A stretch of 64,000 nt of DNA from Pedococcus dokdonensis (lineage in GTDB: Bacteria; Actinomycetota; Actinomycetes; Actinomycetales; Dermatophilaceae). Positions 35,805-45,407 of the stretch are shown in pieces; the stretch's first letter is position 1; every line of letters begins with the position of its first letter. The stretch is from positions 310,001 through 374,000 of the forward strand of contig NZ_LT629711.1 of NCBI RefSeq assembly GCF_900104525.1. Direction: 5' to 3'. The translations under genes and the position numbers were made by a program. Under the pieces are notes generated by a model that was not told the origin of the DNA, did not search any database, and was given only the letters and a program-made list of their open reading frames with translations.

Positions 35805-37223
35805 GTGTCGGGAACGCTGGCCGAGAAGGTCTGGGATGCGCACGTCGTGCGGCGCGCCGAGGGCGAGCCGGACCTGCTCTACATCGACCTCCACCTGATC
35901 CACGAGGTGACCTCCCCGCAGGCCTTCGACGGGCTGCGGCTCGCGGGTCGGCAGGTGCGTCGACCCGACCTCACCCTCGCCACCGAGGACCACAACGTCC
36001 CGACCACTCCGGGTCCGATTACCGACCTGGTGAGCAAGACCCAGGTCGACACCCTCCGCCGCAACTGCGAGGAGTTCGGCGTCCGGCTCTTCCCGATGGG
36101 TGACGCCGAGCAGGGCATCGTCCACGTGGTCGGTCCGCAGCGCGGGCTGACCCAGCCCGGGATGACCATCGTCTGCGGCGACTCCCACACCTCGACGCAC
36201 GGCGCCTTCGGGGCGCTGGCCTTCGGCATCGGCACGTCCGAGGTCGAGCACGTGCTGGCGACCCAGACGCTGCCGCTCAAGCCGTTCAAGACGATGGCCG
36301 TCAACGTCGAGGGCGAGCTCCAGCCGGGCGTGACCGCCAAGGACATCACCCTCGCCGTCATCGCCAAGATCGGCACCGGGGGAGGGCAGGGCTACGTCCT
36401 GGAGTACCGCGGCAGCGCGATCCGCGCCCTCTCGATGGAGGGCCGGATGACGGTGTGCAACATGTCGATCGAGGCCGGCGCCCGCGCCGGCATGGTCGCG
36501 CCCGACCAGACCACCTTCGACTACCTCCAGGGGCGCGAGCACGCGCCGACCGGCGCCGACTGGGACGCGGCCATCGCCGACTGGAGCACCTTGCGCAGCG
36601 ACGACGACGCGGTCTTCGACCTCGAGGTCGACCTCGACGCGACCACGCTCACACCGTTCGTCACCTGGGGCACCAACCCCGGGCAGGGCCTGCCCCTCGG
36701 CGAGTCCGTGCCCGACCCCGAGACGATGGGCGACGACAACGAGAAGGCTGCCGCCCAGCACGCCCTCGACTACATGGGGCTGACCGCAGGCACCCCGCTG
36801 CGTGAGATCCGGGTCGACACGGTGTTCGTCGGTTCCTGCACCAACGGCCGCATCGAGGACCTGCGCGCCGCCGCCGAGGTCGTGAAGGGCCGCAAGGTCG
36901 CCGACGGGGTGCGCATGCTCGTGGTGCCCGGCTCCGCGCGCGTCCGCCTGCAGGCCGAGGAGGAGGGCCTCGACCAGGTCTTCACCGCGGCGGGTGCCGA
37001 GTGGCGGCTGCCCGGCTGCTCGATGTGCCTGGGCATGAACCCCGACCAGCTGGCCCCCGGCGAGCGCAGCGCCTCCACGTCGAACCGCAACTTCGAGGGC
37101 CGCCAGGGCAAGGGCGGTCGCACCCACCTGGTCAGCCCGCTGGTCGCCGCGGCGACCGCGCTGCGCGGCACGCTGTCGAGCCCGGCCGATCTCGTCGACG
37201 CCACCTCCGAGGGGAGCCACTGA
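35805..37223 (+). CDS. leuC: 3-isopropylmalate dehydratase large subunit
   Basis: A 472-residue aconitase-family subunit that isomerises 2- to 3-isopropylmalate. The [4Fe-4S] ligands are in [17 protein letters not shown] and [45 protein letters not shown] is the substrate-site signature. I start it at GTG 35805 because AAGGTGG is 6 bases upstream and the next residues ([14 protein letters not shown]) match the usual LeuC start; an ATG at 35772 is the alternative. The stop overlaps leuD by one base. Confidence 0.96.
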   Translation: MSGTLAEKVWDAHVVRRAEGEPDLLYIDLHLIHEVTSPQAFDGLRLAGRQVRRPDLTLATEDHNVPTTPGPITDLVSKTQVDTLRRNCEEFGVRLFPMGDAEQGIVHVVGPQRGLTQPGMTIVCGDSHTSTHGAFGALAFGIGTSEVEHVLATQTLPLKPFKTMAVNVEGELQPGVTAKDITLAVIAKIGTGGGQGYVLEYRGSAIRALSMEGRMTVCNMSIEAGARAGMVAPDQTTFDYLQGREHAPTGADWDAAIADWSTLRSDDDAVFDLEVDLDATTLTPFVTWGTNPGQGLPLGESVPDPETMGDDNEKAAAQHALDYMGLTAGTPLREIRVDTVFVGSCTNGRIEDLRAAAEVVKGRKVADGVRMLVVPGSARVRLQAEEEGLDQVFTAAGAEWRLPGCSMCLGMNPDQLAPGERSASTSNRNFEGRQGKGGRTHLVSPLVAAATALRGTLSSPADLVDATSEGSH

Positions 37224-37816
37224 TGGACGCCTTCACCACCCACACCGGCGTCGGGGTGCCGCTGCGCCGCAGCAACGTCGACACCGACCAGATCATCCCC
37301 GCCGTCTACCTCAAGCGGGTCACTCGCACCGGGTTCGAGGACGGCTTGTTCGCGGCCTGGCGCAGGGACGACACGTTCATCCTCAACAACCCCTCGTATG
37401 CCGCCGGGTCGGTCCTCGTCGCCGGCGCGGACTTCGGGACGGGCTCGTCCCGCGAGCACGCGGTCTGGGCGTTGATGGACTACGGGTTCCGGGTCGTCCT
37501 GTCGTCGCGGTTCGCCGACATCTTCCGTGGCAACAGCGGCAAGCAGGGGCTGCTCACCGCGCAGGTGGCCCAGGACGACATCGAGCTGATCTGGAAGTAC
37601 CTCGAGAACGAACCAGGTGCCTCGGTCACCGTCGACCTCGTCTCCCGGACGGTGACGGCCGGTGACATCGTCGCGCCGTTCGAGGTCGACGACTACACCC
37701 GTTGGCGGCTGCTCGAGGGACTCGACGACATCAGCCTGACCCTTCGCCACGAGCAGGACGTGACGGAGTTCGAAGCCCACCGACCGGCCTACAAGCCCTC
37801 CACGACGGTGGCCTGA
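37223..37816 (+). CDS. leuD: 3-isopropylmalate dehydratase small subunit
   Basis: A 197-residue partner of Leu[20 protein letters not shown] and [15 protein letters not shown] are the swivelling-domain signatures that position the substrate. ATG at 37223 overlaps the leuC stop (TGATG), so subunits are made in step. A strong hairpin follows. Confidence 0.96.
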   Translation: MDAFTTHTGVGVPLRRSNVDTDQIIPAVYLKRVTRTGFEDGLFAAWRRDDTFILNNPSYAAGSVLVAGADFGTGSSREHAVWALMDYGFRVVLSSRFADIFRGNSGKQGLLTAQVAQDDIELIWKYLENEPGASVTVDLVSRTVTAGDIVAPFEVDDYTRWRLLEGLDDISLTLRHEQDVTEFEAHRPAYKPSTTVA

Positions 37817-37875
37817 GCGGCGCGGCGCGCCGAAGCAGGGGAAATTACCGAAAGTCACCGTCCGGCAGCCACCGG

Positions 37876-37908
37876 CACGGCCCCTGGCGCAGCGTCGCAG
37901 GGGCCGTG
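37876..37908 (+). terminator. Hairpin after leuD
   Basis: CACGGCCCCTG (37876-37886) pairs perfectly with CAGGGGCCGTG (37898-37908). Confidence 0.7.
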
Positions 37909-38209
37909 ACGCTTCCCGGGCCCGATCCGTCGGGGCAGCCGCCAAACGAATGACGTTGACTGCCAACGGGTTTCGCACGTTCGCGTCTGGTCGGTGACGT
38001 CGCCAGGCGGCCTGTGCGCTGCGCGGTCAGTGGCGGCCAGGAGCGACCCAGCGGTCCCGCAATCCGTTGCGACACAACAGATCGGGGCCCGAGATGGTGG
38101 ACTCGCACGCGCAAGCGCCCTAACGTCGGACCCAAGTCGGGCATCGGCTCGGCCGCTCACCTAGTCGGACTAAGGGGTCCGACGTCACCAACCCTGTGGA
38201 GGGGAAGAC
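37909..38209. other. Upstream region of hup
   Basis: About 300 bases without a credible gene. It must hold the hup promoter, but no clear -35/-10 pair stands out (TTGACT at 37954 is a weak candidate). GTCGGAC-TAAGGG-GTCCGAC (38165-38184) forms a 7-bp stem 26 bases before the hup start. GAGGGGAAG precedes the GTG. Confidence 0.45.
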
Positions 38210-38932
38210 GTGAACAAGGCAGAACTGATCAAGGAGCTGGAGAGTCGCCTCGGCAGCCGCAAGGCCGCCAGCGATGCACTGACGGCCGTCGTGGACGTGA
38301 TCATCCGCGAGGTGGCCAAGGGCGGCAGCGTCGCCATCACCGGCTTCGGAACGTTCGAGCAGGCCGCCCGCGCAGCCCGTACCGGCCGCAACCCGCGCAC
38401 CGGTGCCAGCGTGAAGATCAAGAAGACCGTGGTGCCGAAGTTCCGGGCCGGCTCGGCGTTCAAGGACGTCGTGAAGAACCCGCGCTCGCTGCCCAAGGCC
38501 GCCGTCGCAGGCGCCCGGGCCGCTGCGGGCACCGCCACGAAGGCCGCTGCGGCCGGAGCGAAGAAGGCCGCGCCCGCCAAGAAGGCGGCACCGGCCAAGA
38601 AGGCCGCACCCGCCAAGAAGGCCGCACCCGCCAAGAAGGCCGCACCCGCGAAGAAGGCGGCACCCGCGAAGAAGGCCGCACCGGCCAAGAAGGCCACTGC
38701 GAAGAAGACGGCACCGGCCAAGAAGGCGGCACCCGCGAAGAAGGCCGCACCGGCCAAGAAGGCGGTCGTGAAGAAGGCGGCACCGGCCAAGAAGGCGGCA
38801 CCCGCGAAGAAGGCCGCACCGGCCAAGAAGGCCACTGCGAAGAAGACGGCACCGGCCAAGAAGGCCGCTCCCGCCAAGAAGGCGGCACCGGCCAAGAAGG
38901 CCGCGACCAAGCGCGCAGCCAAGAAGGCCTGA
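38210..38932 (+). CDS. hup: HU-family nucleoid protein with long Lys/Ala/Pro tail
   Basis: A 240-residue HupB/HupS-type protein. Residues 1-90 are a normal HU fold (MNKAELIKELESRLGSRKAA, GFGTFEQAARAARTGRNPRTG). From about residue 105 on, the chain consists of AAPAKK-type repeats like the tail of eukaryotic histone H1 and of mycobacterial HupB. The underlying DNA is a low-complexity repeat of 15-18 bases that can expand or contract. It packages DNA and is involved in gene regulation. Position between leuD and murA is conserved in Streptomyces and relatives. GTG start with GGGGAAG upstream. Confidence 0.95.
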   Translation: MNKAELIKELESRLGSRKAASDALTAVVDVIIREVAKGGSVAITGFGTFEQAARAARTGRNPRTGASVKIKKTVVPKFRAGSAFKDVVKNPRSLPKAAVAGARAAAGTATKAAAAGAKKAAPAKKAAPAKKAAPAKKAAPAKKAAPAKKAAPAKKAAPAKKATAKKTAPAKKAAPAKKAAPAKKAVVKKAAPAKKAAPAKKAAPAKKATAKKTAPAKKAAPAKKAAPAKKAATKRAAKKA

Positions 38933-38950
38933 GCCACGCAGCACGATCAC

Positions 38951-38983
38951 GGAGGCCGGCACCCCCTCGGGGTGTCGGCCTCC
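38951..38983 (+). terminator. Terminator of hup
   Basis: GGAGGCCGGCACCCC (38951-38965) pairs with GGGGTGTCGGCCTCC (38969-38983) around CTC. Confidence 0.75.
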
Positions 38984-38995
38984 TGACGTGTGCGG

Positions 38996-39001
38996 GATGC
39001 T
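38996..39001 (+). promoter_or_regulatory. Putative -10 (GATGCT) of leaderless murA
   Basis: GATGCT ends 6 bases before the ATG at 39008. Confidence 0.35.
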
Positions 39002-39007
39002 TGGCCC

Positions 39008-40324
39008 ATGGCAAACATCCTCACCGTGAACGGCGGCGTGCCCCTGGTCGGCGACCTCGAGGTCAGGGGCGCCAAGAACCTGGTGTCGAAGGCCATGGTG
39101 GCGGCCCTGCTCGCCGAGGCGCCCTGCCGGCTCCGTGGGGTGCCGGAGATCTCCGACGTGAAGATCGTCTCGGGACTTCTCGAGCTGCACGGCGTGAAGA
39201 TCGACTCGACCGACCGCGACGGCGAGCTGTTGCTCGACCCGACGAATGTCGAGCAGGCGCACGTGGCCGACATCGACGCACACGCGGGCTCCTCGCGGGT
39301 GCCGGTGCTGCTGTGTGGTCCGTTGCTGCACCGCCTCGGCGAGGCGTTCATCCCCGACCTCGGGGGGTGCCGGATCGGCGAGCGCCCGATCAACTACCAC
39401 CTCGACGTCCTGCGGCAGTTCGGTGCCGACGTCCAGAAGCGCCCCGAGGGGCTGCGTCTCACCGCACCCGAGGGGCTGCGCGGCACGCGGATCAAGCTGC
39501 CCTACCCGAGTGTCGGCGCCACCGAGCAGGTCCTGCTCACCGCCGTGCGCGCCCAGGGCGTCACCGAGCTGCGCAACGCCGCGGTCGAGCCCGAGATCCT
39601 CGACCTCATCGCGGTGCTCCAGAAGATGGGCGCCATCATCAGCGTCGAGACCGACCGCGTCATCAAGATCGAGGGCGTGGACCGGCTCGGCGGCTACGAC
39701 CACCTCGCCATCCCCGACCGGATCGAGGCCGGGTCGTGGGCCTGTGCGGCGCTCGCGACCAAGGGTGACGTCTACGTCAGGGGTGCGCAGCAGCTCGCGA
39801 TGATGCCGTTCCTCAACGTGTACCGGAAGATCGGGGGTGACTTCGACATCGACGACGAAGGCATCCGGTTCTGGCACGCCGGCAAGCCGCTGAACTCCCT
39901 CGTGCTCGAGACCGACGTGCACCCCGGTTTCATGACCGACTGGCAGCAACCGCTGGTGGTCGCCCTCACCCAGACCACCGGCCTGTCCATCGTCCACGAG
40001 ACCGTCTACGAGAACCGGCTGGGCTTCACCGAGGCGCTCGGCGAGATGGGCGCCCACATCCAGATCTACCGTGAGTGCCTCGGCGGCTCACCCTGCCGGT
40101 TCGGGCGGGCCAACTTCCAGCACAGTGCCGTCATCTCCGGGCCGACCCCCCTCAAGGGCGCCGAGATCACCGTGCCCGACCTGCGCGGCGGCTTCAGCTA
40201 CCTCATCGCCGCGCTCGCTGCCGAGGGGCAGTCGAAGGTGCACGGGATCGAGCTGATCTACCGCGGCTACGAGCGGTTCTCCGACAAGCTCGACTCCCTG
40301 GGTGCCGACTACGAGGTCGGCTGA
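39008..40324 (+). CDS. murA: UDP-N-acetylglucosamine 1-carboxyvinyltransferase
   Basis: A 438-residue EPT-fold enzyme for the first committed step of peptidoglycan precursor synthesis. LEVRGAKNLVSKAMVAALLA is the start motif (K and N contact UDP-GlcNAc), and PDLGGCRIGERPINYHL contains the catalytic-loop cysteine equivalent to Cys115 of the E. coli enzyme, the target of fosfomycin. Presence of that cysteine suggests a fosfomycin-sensitive type, unlike mycobacterial MurA with Asp. Location next to hup is conserved in actinobacteria. ATG start. Confidence 0.93.
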   Translation: MANILTVNGGVPLVGDLEVRGAKNLVSKAMVAALLAEAPCRLRGVPEISDVKIVSGLLELHGVKIDSTDRDGELLLDPTNVEQAHVADIDAHAGSSRVPVLLCGPLLHRLGEAFIPDLGGCRIGERPINYHLDVLRQFGADVQKRPEGLRLTAPEGLRGTRIKLPYPSVGATEQVLLTAVRAQGVTELRNAAVEPEILDLIAVLQKMGAIISVETDRVIKIEGVDRLGGYDHLAIPDRIEAGSWACAALATKGDVYVRGAQQLAMMPFLNVYRKIGGDFDIDDEGIRFWHAGKPLNSLVLETDVHPGFMTDWQQPLVVALTQTTGLSIVHETVYENRLGFTEALGEMGAHIQIYRECLGGSPCRFGRANFQHSAVISGPTPLKGAEITVPDLRGGFSYLIAALAAEGQSKVHGIELIYRGYERFSDKLDSLGADYEVG

Positions 40325-40345
40325 GCCCGCACGGGCCCGACCGGC

Positions 40346-41203
40346 TCAGCCGATCGTCTGGTCGTCGCCGATCCCCACGATCCACATCCGGTCGATGTCG
40401 GTGCCGGTGCCGAGGTCGACGCTGAGCCGCTGTCCGACGCGCAGGTGCCGCAGCGCGCTGGTCGCGAACACGGCCGCACTGAAGTGCACCTCGCGGCCGT
40501 CGTCGAGCAGCGCCGAGCCGGCGCCGGTGGACTCGTCGAAGGTGTGCACGCTGGCCTGCATGGGCGGCAGCGTATCCGGGGACCCAGCCAGCACGCCCGC
40601 GGTCGCCGGCCCGACCCCGAGGCCACGCGCCTCCCGCAGGGCCCGGTCGTCGTCGACGTCCGTGCGCAGTCGGGGCAGGTCGAGCTCGAGCCGGTGGTGG
40701 CCGGCAGCCTCGTGACGGGCCGCGGAGCCGTCCCCGAACGCCGGGACCAGGTCCGCCCCGTGGCGGGCCGTGAGGAGCACCGTGCCCGTGCCGGAGGCGT
40801 CGGGCACGACAGCCAGCGGGTATGCCGCCGCGGCCCCGAGGGCCGAGGTCAGGTCACCTGCCTCGAGTGCCGGCAGGTCGCCGAGCAGGACCGCGACCGG
40901 CGTGCTCGGTGAGCCGGCGACGGCGTGGTCGCGCCCTGCCACCACAGCAGCGTCGAGACCGGCGCCGGGGTCCGCCACGACGACCGTGCCGAGCCTTCGG
41001 GCGACCTGCCGCACCCGCTCGTCGGAGGTCACGACGAGCACCCGGCCCGACGGCATACCAGAGCAGACGGCGGTGAGGCAGTCGGTCGCCAGGGCGAGGG
41101 CCAGGTCTTCGCGCGCGACCCCGGGCGGCGGGTGCAGGCGCGTCTTCGCACCCGCGCCCCCCTTGACGGGGACGACGAGCCGCCAGTCCAGGGGGGTGGT
41201 CAT
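40346..41203 (-). CDS. fbiD: Phosphoenolpyruvate/phospholactate guanylyltransferase FbiD (CofC) with a C-terminal cold-shock-like extension
   Basis: A 285-residue protein. Residues 1-210 are the nucleotidyltransferase of coenzyme F420 synthesis: WRLVVPVKGGAGAKTRL (P-V-K-x-x-x-x-x-K-T-R-L), VVADPGAGLDAAV, VLLGDLPAL and VPDASGTGTVLL. Residues about 217-285 (QASVHTFDESTGAGSALLDDG...EVHFSAAVF...RVGQRLSVDL) resemble a cold-shock/OB domain. In relatives I recall this as a separate gene or absent, so this looks like a fusion. Start complementary to 41201-41203. It places F420 synthesis in this organism; a Ddn-like F420 protein is also encoded at 46818. Confidence 0.85.
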   Translation of the reverse strand: MTTPLDWRLVVPVKGGAGAKTRLHPPPGVAREDLALALATDCLTAVCSGMPSGRVLVVTSDERVRQVARRLGTVVVADPGAGLDAAVVAGRDHAVAGSPSTPVAVLLGDLPALEAGDLTSALGAAAAYPLAVVPDASGTGTVLLTARHGADLVPAFGDGSAARHEAAGHHRLELDLPRLRTDVDDDRALREARGLGVGPATAGVLAGSPDTLPPMQASVHTFDESTGAGSALLDDGREVHFSAAVFATSALRHLRVGQRLSVDLGTGTDIDRMWIVGIGDDQTIG

Positions 41204-41299
41204 CAGCACGATCGTCCCAGTGCTGGCGCGCTGTCTCGACACCGACCCCGCGAGCCGAGAGGATGCTCACTCACACGCACCCGTCGATTTGGAGACCAC

Positions 41300-42061
41300 G
41301 TGAGCGCCCGCGGCGCACGAGCTCTGCCCTTCGCCTACCGGTTCGCGGTGGCGATCCTGCGTCCCGTGCTCATGGTGCTGACCAAGCGTGACTGGCGGGG
41401 AGCGCACCACCTGCCCGCCCAGGGCGGTTTCGTGGCCGCGCCGAACCACCTGTCCTACGTCGACCCCCTGTCGTTCGCGCACTTCCTCGTCGACAACGGC
41501 CACCCGCCCTTCTTCCTCGGCAAGGAGGGCGTCTTCCGCATCCCCGTCGTGGGCGCGATCCTGCGCGGCGCCGAGCAGATCCCCGTCTACCGCAACACCG
41601 GACAGGCCGCCGACGCCTTCCGGGCCGCCGTCGCGGCGGTCGAGAGCGGCAAGTGCGTCGCGGTCTACCCCGAGGGCACGCTCACCCGCGACCCCGACAT
41701 CTGGCCGATGGTCGGCAAGACCGGGGCCGCTCGCATCGCCCTCGCCACCCGGTGCCCCGTCATCCCCGTGGCCCAGTGGGGCCCCCAGGATATGCTCGCC
41801 CCCTATGCCAAGCGGCTGCGGATCTTCCCCCGCAAGACCATGCACATCACCGCCGGCCCACCGGTCGACCTCAGCGACCTCTACGACCAACCGGTCACCG
41901 GTGCCCTCCTGCGCCAGGCGACCGACCGCATCATGGCAGCCATCACCACCGAGCTCGAGACGATCCGTGGCGCCCAGGCCCCGGCCGAGCGGTTCGACTC
42001 GCGCAAGCACGGCCTGCCCGAGACCGGCAAGTTCCGCCGCACCCAAGGAGATGGCGCATGA
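41300..42061 (+). CDS. 1-acyl-glycerol-3-phosphate acyltransferase (PlsC family)
   Basis: A 253-residue acyltransferase. NHLSYVDPLSF is the H-x-x-x-x-D catalytic motif, KEGVFRIPVVG and VAVYPEGTLTRD (P-E-G-T) bind the glycerol phosphate. The N-terminal FAYRFAVAILRPVLMVL is a probable membrane anchor. It makes phosphatidic acid or a related lipid at the membrane. GTG start with GGAG upstream; its stop overlaps gpsA by 4 bases, so the enzyme for making glycerol-3-phosphate is coupled with one using its acylated form. Confidence 0.9.
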   Translation: MSARGARALPFAYRFAVAILRPVLMVLTKRDWRGAHHLPAQGGFVAAPNHLSYVDPLSFAHFLVDNGHPPFFLGKEGVFRIPVVGAILRGAEQIPVYRNTGQAADAFRAAVAAVESGKCVAVYPEGTLTRDPDIWPMVGKTGAARIALATRCPVIPVAQWGPQDMLAPYAKRLRIFPRKTMHITAGPPVDLSDLYDQPVTGALLRQATDRIMAAITTELETIRGAQAPAERFDSRKHGLPETGKFRRTQGDGA

Positions 42062-43056
42062 CGACCGCTGCGGTGTTCGGGACGGGCAGCTGGGGCACCG
42101 CGTATGCCGCGGTGCTGGCCGACGGCGGCACGACGGTCCGCATGTGGGGGCGCCGCCAGGCGGTGGTCGACCAGATCAACGCGGGGAGCAACGAGGACTA
42201 CCTGCCGGGCATACCCCTGCCGGCCGGGATCACCGCCACCACCGACCCCGCCGAGGCCACCGACGGCGCCGACATCGTCGTGCTCGCCGTGCCGTCGCAG
42301 ACCCTGCGCGCCAACCTCGCGGACTGGGGTGGGGCGCTGCCCGGTGACGCGGCGATCGTGTCGCTGATGAAGGGCGTCGAGCTCGGCACCACCAAGCGGA
42401 TGAGCGAGGTGATCGCGGAGGCCGGCGGCGTGGAACCCGGTCGCATCGTCGTCGTGTCCGGCCCCAACCTGGCCAAGGAGATCGCGCTCAAGCAGCCCGC
42501 TGCGAGCGTGGTCGCCTGCGTCGACGAGACGATCGCGGGCAGGGTCGCCGAGGCGTCCAACCCGCCCTACTTCCGGCCCTACACGACCACCGACGTCGTC
42601 GGCGCCGAGCTCAGCGGTGCCGTCAAGAACGTCATCGCGCTCGCCGTCGGCATGGCCGAGGGCCTGGGCATGGGCGACAACTCCAAGGCCTCGATCATCA
42701 CCCGCGGCCTGGCCGAGACCTCGCGGCTCGGGATGGCGCTCGGCGCCGACCCGGTGACGTTCTCGGGGCTGGCCGGCGTGGGCGACCTCATCGCGACCTG
42801 CATGTCACCGTTGTCGCGCAACCGCACCTTCGGGTTGAACCTCGGGCGCGGCATGAGTGTCGAGGAGGTGGTCGCGGTGACCAAGCAGACCGCCGAGGGC
42901 GTGAAGTCCTGCGAGTCGATCCTGCAGCTCGCCCACGACCACGGCGTCGAGGTGCCGATCATCGAGCAGGTGGCCGCGGTCGTGCACGATGGCCGTCGCG
43001 CCGAGGACGTCGTCGGAGCCCTGATGGGCCGGGCCCTGAAGAACGAAGCCCACTAG
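42058..43056 (+). CDS. gpsA: Glycerol-3-phosphate dehydrogenase [NAD(P)+]
   Basis: A 332-residue biosynthetic enzyme that reduces dihydroxyacetone phosphate. AAVFGTGSWGTAYAAVLADGG is the NAD(P)-binding motif, VSGPNLAKEIA and GAVKNVIALAVGMAEGLGMGDNSKA contain the catalytic lysine, and GLAGVGDLIATCMSPLSRNRTFG is the C-terminal signature. ATG at 42058 overlaps the plsC stop. Its end overlaps the convergent trans-sulfuration gene by 4 bases. Confidence 0.96.
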   Translation: MTTAAVFGTGSWGTAYAAVLADGGTTVRMWGRRQAVVDQINAGSNEDYLPGIPLPAGITATTDPAEATDGADIVVLAVPSQTLRANLADWGGALPGDAAIVSLMKGVELGTTKRMSEVIAEAGGVEPGRIVVVSGPNLAKEIALKQPAASVVACVDETIAGRVAEASNPPYFRPYTTTDVVGAELSGAVKNVIALAVGMAEGLGMGDNSKASIITRGLAETSRLGMALGADPVTFSGLAGVGDLIATCMSPLSRNRTFGLNLGRGMSVEEVVAVTKQTAEGVKSCESILQLAHDHGVEVPIIEQVAAVVHDGRRAEDVVGALMGRALKNEAH

Positions 43057-44126
43057 GGGCGCAGCGCCTGGTCGAGGTCGCGCCAGAGGTCCTCGACGTC
43101 CTCGATGCCGACCGAGAGCCGCAGGAGGTTGTCGGGCACGGTGGCGGGCTCGGCGGGGTGGCGGCGACGGCGCTCGATCTGGGACTCGACGCCACCGAGG
43201 CTGGTCGAATGGGTCCAGAGGTCGGTGGCCGCGGCGACGCGCTCGGCACCGGCCCCGCCGCCGGGGACCTCGATCGCGATGATCGCGCCGAAGCCCGGGT
43301 ACCGGGTGGTGTCGACGTGGGCGTGGCCGGCGAGGCGCTCGGCCAGCTCGCGGGCGTTGGCGGTGGCGCGCTCGAGGCGCACGTGGAGGGTGCGCAGACC
43401 GCGCAGTGCCAGCCAGGTCTCCATCGGTCCGGCGATGCCGCCGTGCAGCAGGCGGGCCGTGGCGAGCCGGGCGGCGAGCTCCTTGCCGGCGTCGGTCGAG
43501 GGAGTGACCAGGGCGCCCAGGATGACGTCGGAGTGACCGGACAGGTACTTGGTCACCGAGTGGAGCACCACGTCGGCGCCGTCCTCCAGGGGTCGCTGGA
43601 CCAGGGGAGTGGCGAAGGTGTTGTCGCAGACGGTCAGCGCGCCGGTCTCGCGGGCCATCGCGGCCAGCGCACGGATGTCGGACACCTCGAGCATGGGGTT
43701 GGTCGGCGACTCGACCCAGAGCATCGCGGCGCCCTGCAGCGCGTCGCGGACCTGCTCCTGGTCGGTCGGGTCGACCCGGCGCACCACCGCGGCACCGCTG
43801 GTGGCGAGCTGGTCGAGGAGAGCGGTCGTGCCGTTGTAGGCGTGCGACGGGACCACGACCGCGCCCCCGTGGGGCACCAGGGTGAGGGCAGCCGACACGG
43901 CGGCCATGCCCGAGGCGAAGACCAGGGCGTCGCCACCCTCCAGGGCGCCGAGGGCCTCTTCGAAGGCCGACCACGTGGGGTTGCCGCCGCGCGCGTAGTT
44001 GACCGGGCCGTCCGCGACATAGGTCGAGGTGAACTCGAGGGGCGCGTTGACGTTGGCCCCCGGGACACGGGGCTGGCGGCCCAGGGCGACGACACGGGAG
44101 GCGGGGGACAGGTGCTCGTGGCTCAC
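43053..44126 (-). CDS. Trans-sulfuration enzyme (cystathionine gamma-synthase/lyase family)
   Basis: A 357-residue Cys/Met-metabolism PLP enzyme. VLHSVTKYLSGHSDVILGALV carries the PLP lysine, YARGGNPTWSAFEEALGALEGG (Y-x-R) binds the cofactor phosphate of the neighbouring subunit, and WVESPTNPMLEVSDI and VCDNTFATP position the ring. Sequence alone does not separate gamma-synthase, gamma-lyase and related activities. GTG start; TACGCT (44133-44138, minus strand) ends 6 bases upstream, so it is probably leaderless. It is convergent with gpsA and divergent from ddl. Confidence 0.88.
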   Translation of the reverse strand: MSHEHLSPASRVVALGRQPRVPGANVNAPLEFTSTYVADGPVNYARGGNPTWSAFEEALGALEGGDALVFASGMAAVSAALTLVPHGGAVVVPSHAYNGTTALLDQLATSGAAVVRRVDPTDQEQVRDALQGAAMLWVESPTNPMLEVSDIRALAAMARETGALTVCDNTFATPLVQRPLEDGADVVLHSVTKYLSGHSDVILGALVTPSTDAGKELAARLATARLLHGGIAGPMETWLALRGLRTLHVRLERATANARELAERLAGHAHVDTTRYPGFGAIIAIEVPGGGAGAERVAAATDLWTHSTSLGGVESQIERRRRHPAEPATVPDNLLRLSVGIEDVEDLWRDLDQALRP

Positions 44127-44132
44127 GCCGCC

Positions 44133-44138
44133 AGCGTA
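44133..44138 (-). promoter_or_regulatory. Putative -10 (TACGCT) of the leaderless trans-sulfuration gene
   Basis: On the minus strand TACGCT ends 6 bases before the GTG at 44126. Confidence 0.4.
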
Positions 44139-44199
44139 GGCGGCGGCCACGCGTGCCGCGGGCGGTGCCCGGTCGGTGGGCGGGATACGCTCGGCGGCG

Positions 44200-45330
44200 A
44201 TGACTGCTGACCAGCCCGCACCTGCCAAGCCCCGCGTCGCCATCGTCTTCGGAGGACGCTCGTCGGAGCACGCCGTGTCGTGCGCGACGGCGGCCGGCGT
44301 GATGCGCGCGATCGACCGTGACGCCTACGACGTCATCCCGATCGGGATCTCACGGGACGGGCACTGGGTGCTGTCCGACGGTGACCCGCGCGCGCTGGAG
44401 CTGACCGCGGACCGCACTCCTGAGGTGGCGGCTTCGGGGGCGGCCGTCGTCGTGCCGCTGGCGACCACCGACCGCACGCTGACCACGCTGGAGCCGCAGG
44501 AGATCCCGTCGTCGCTGGGCGAGGTCGACGTCGTGTTCCCGTTGCTGCACGGGCCTTTCGGTGAGGACGGCACGATCCAGGGCATGTTCGAGATGGCCGA
44601 CATCCGGTACGTCGGCTCGGGTGTCTTCGCGTCCGCGGCGGGGATGGACAAGCACTACATGAAGGTCCTGTTCGCGGGTGCCGGCCTTCCCGTCGGCCCG
44701 TATGTCGTCATCCCCGACTCCCAGTGGCAGCGCGACAAGGCCGCCGCGATGGATGCGGTGGGGGCGCTCGACTACCCGGTGTTCGTGAAGCCGGCGCGCG
44801 CCGGCTCGAGCATGGGCATCTCGCGGGTGTCCTCGCCGGAGGCGCTGGAGGGGGCCATCGAGCTCGCCCGTGAGCACGACCGCAAGGTCATCGTCGAGCA
44901 GGGGATCGTCGGCCGTGAGATCGAGTGCGCCGTGCTGCAAGGGCGCGGCACCGATGCCCCACGGGTGTCCCACGTCGGTGAGATCGAGGTGACGGCCGAG
45001 GGTGGTCACGAGTTCTACGACTTCGAGGCCAAGTACCTCGACGACGGGGCGGTGCTGTCCTGCCCGGCCAACGTGCCCGAGTCGGTGTCTGAGGAGGTGC
45101 AGCGGCTGGCTGCGGCGGCGTTCGAGGCGCTCGGGTGTGAAGGACTTGCGCGGGTCGACTGCTTCTACACGGACACCGGCGACGTCATCATCAACGAGAT
45201 CAACACGATGCCGGGCTTCACGCCGCACTCGATGTATCCCCAGATGTGGGAGGCGACCGGGCTCTCCTACCCGGAGCTGATCGACGAGCTCATCCAGCTC
45301 GCCCTGACCCGCCCCGTCGGCCTGCGCTGA
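44200..45330 (+). CDS. ddl: D-alanine--D-alanine ligase
   Basis: A 376-residue ATP-grasp enzyme that makes the D-Ala-D-Ala end of peptidoglycan. IVFGGRSSEHAVSCATA is the N-terminal signature, PLLHGPFGEDGTIQGMFEMADIRYVGSGV the substrate region, and EINTMPGFTPHSMYPQMWEATG the Mg-binding end. I use the ATG at 44200; an upstream ATG at 44176 lacks support. TACGCT lies 8 bases upstream. Confidence 0.96.
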   Translation: MTADQPAPAKPRVAIVFGGRSSEHAVSCATAAGVMRAIDRDAYDVIPIGISRDGHWVLSDGDPRALELTADRTPEVAASGAAVVVPLATTDRTLTTLEPQEIPSSLGEVDVVFPLLHGPFGEDGTIQGMFEMADIRYVGSGVFASAAGMDKHYMKVLFAGAGLPVGPYVVIPDSQWQRDKAAAMDAVGALDYPVFVKPARAGSSMGISRVSSPEALEGAIELAREHDRKVIVEQGIVGREIECAVLQGRGTDAPRVSHVGEIEVTAEGGHEFYDFEAKYLDDGAVLSCPANVPESVSEEVQRLAAAAFEALGCEGLARVDCFYTDTGDVIINEINTMPGFTPHSMYPQMWEATGLSYPELIDELIQLALTRPVGLR

Positions 45331-45407
45331 GCCCGGCAGCGCTGAGCGCTGCGCTGAGCTCGTCGCGCGAGTGGCTGCACTCGCACTACCGCCTCCGCAG
45401 CTCCGGT

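Noticed and set aside
38540..38930. Repetitive DNA in hup considered as a separate repeat element
   Set aside because: The repeat is the coding sequence of the Lys/Ala/Pro tail, as in other HupB proteins.
42058..43056. Horizontal transfer of the plsC-gpsA-ddl segment
   Set aside because: Gene order is the conserved actinobacterial order and composition does not differ visibly from the flanks.
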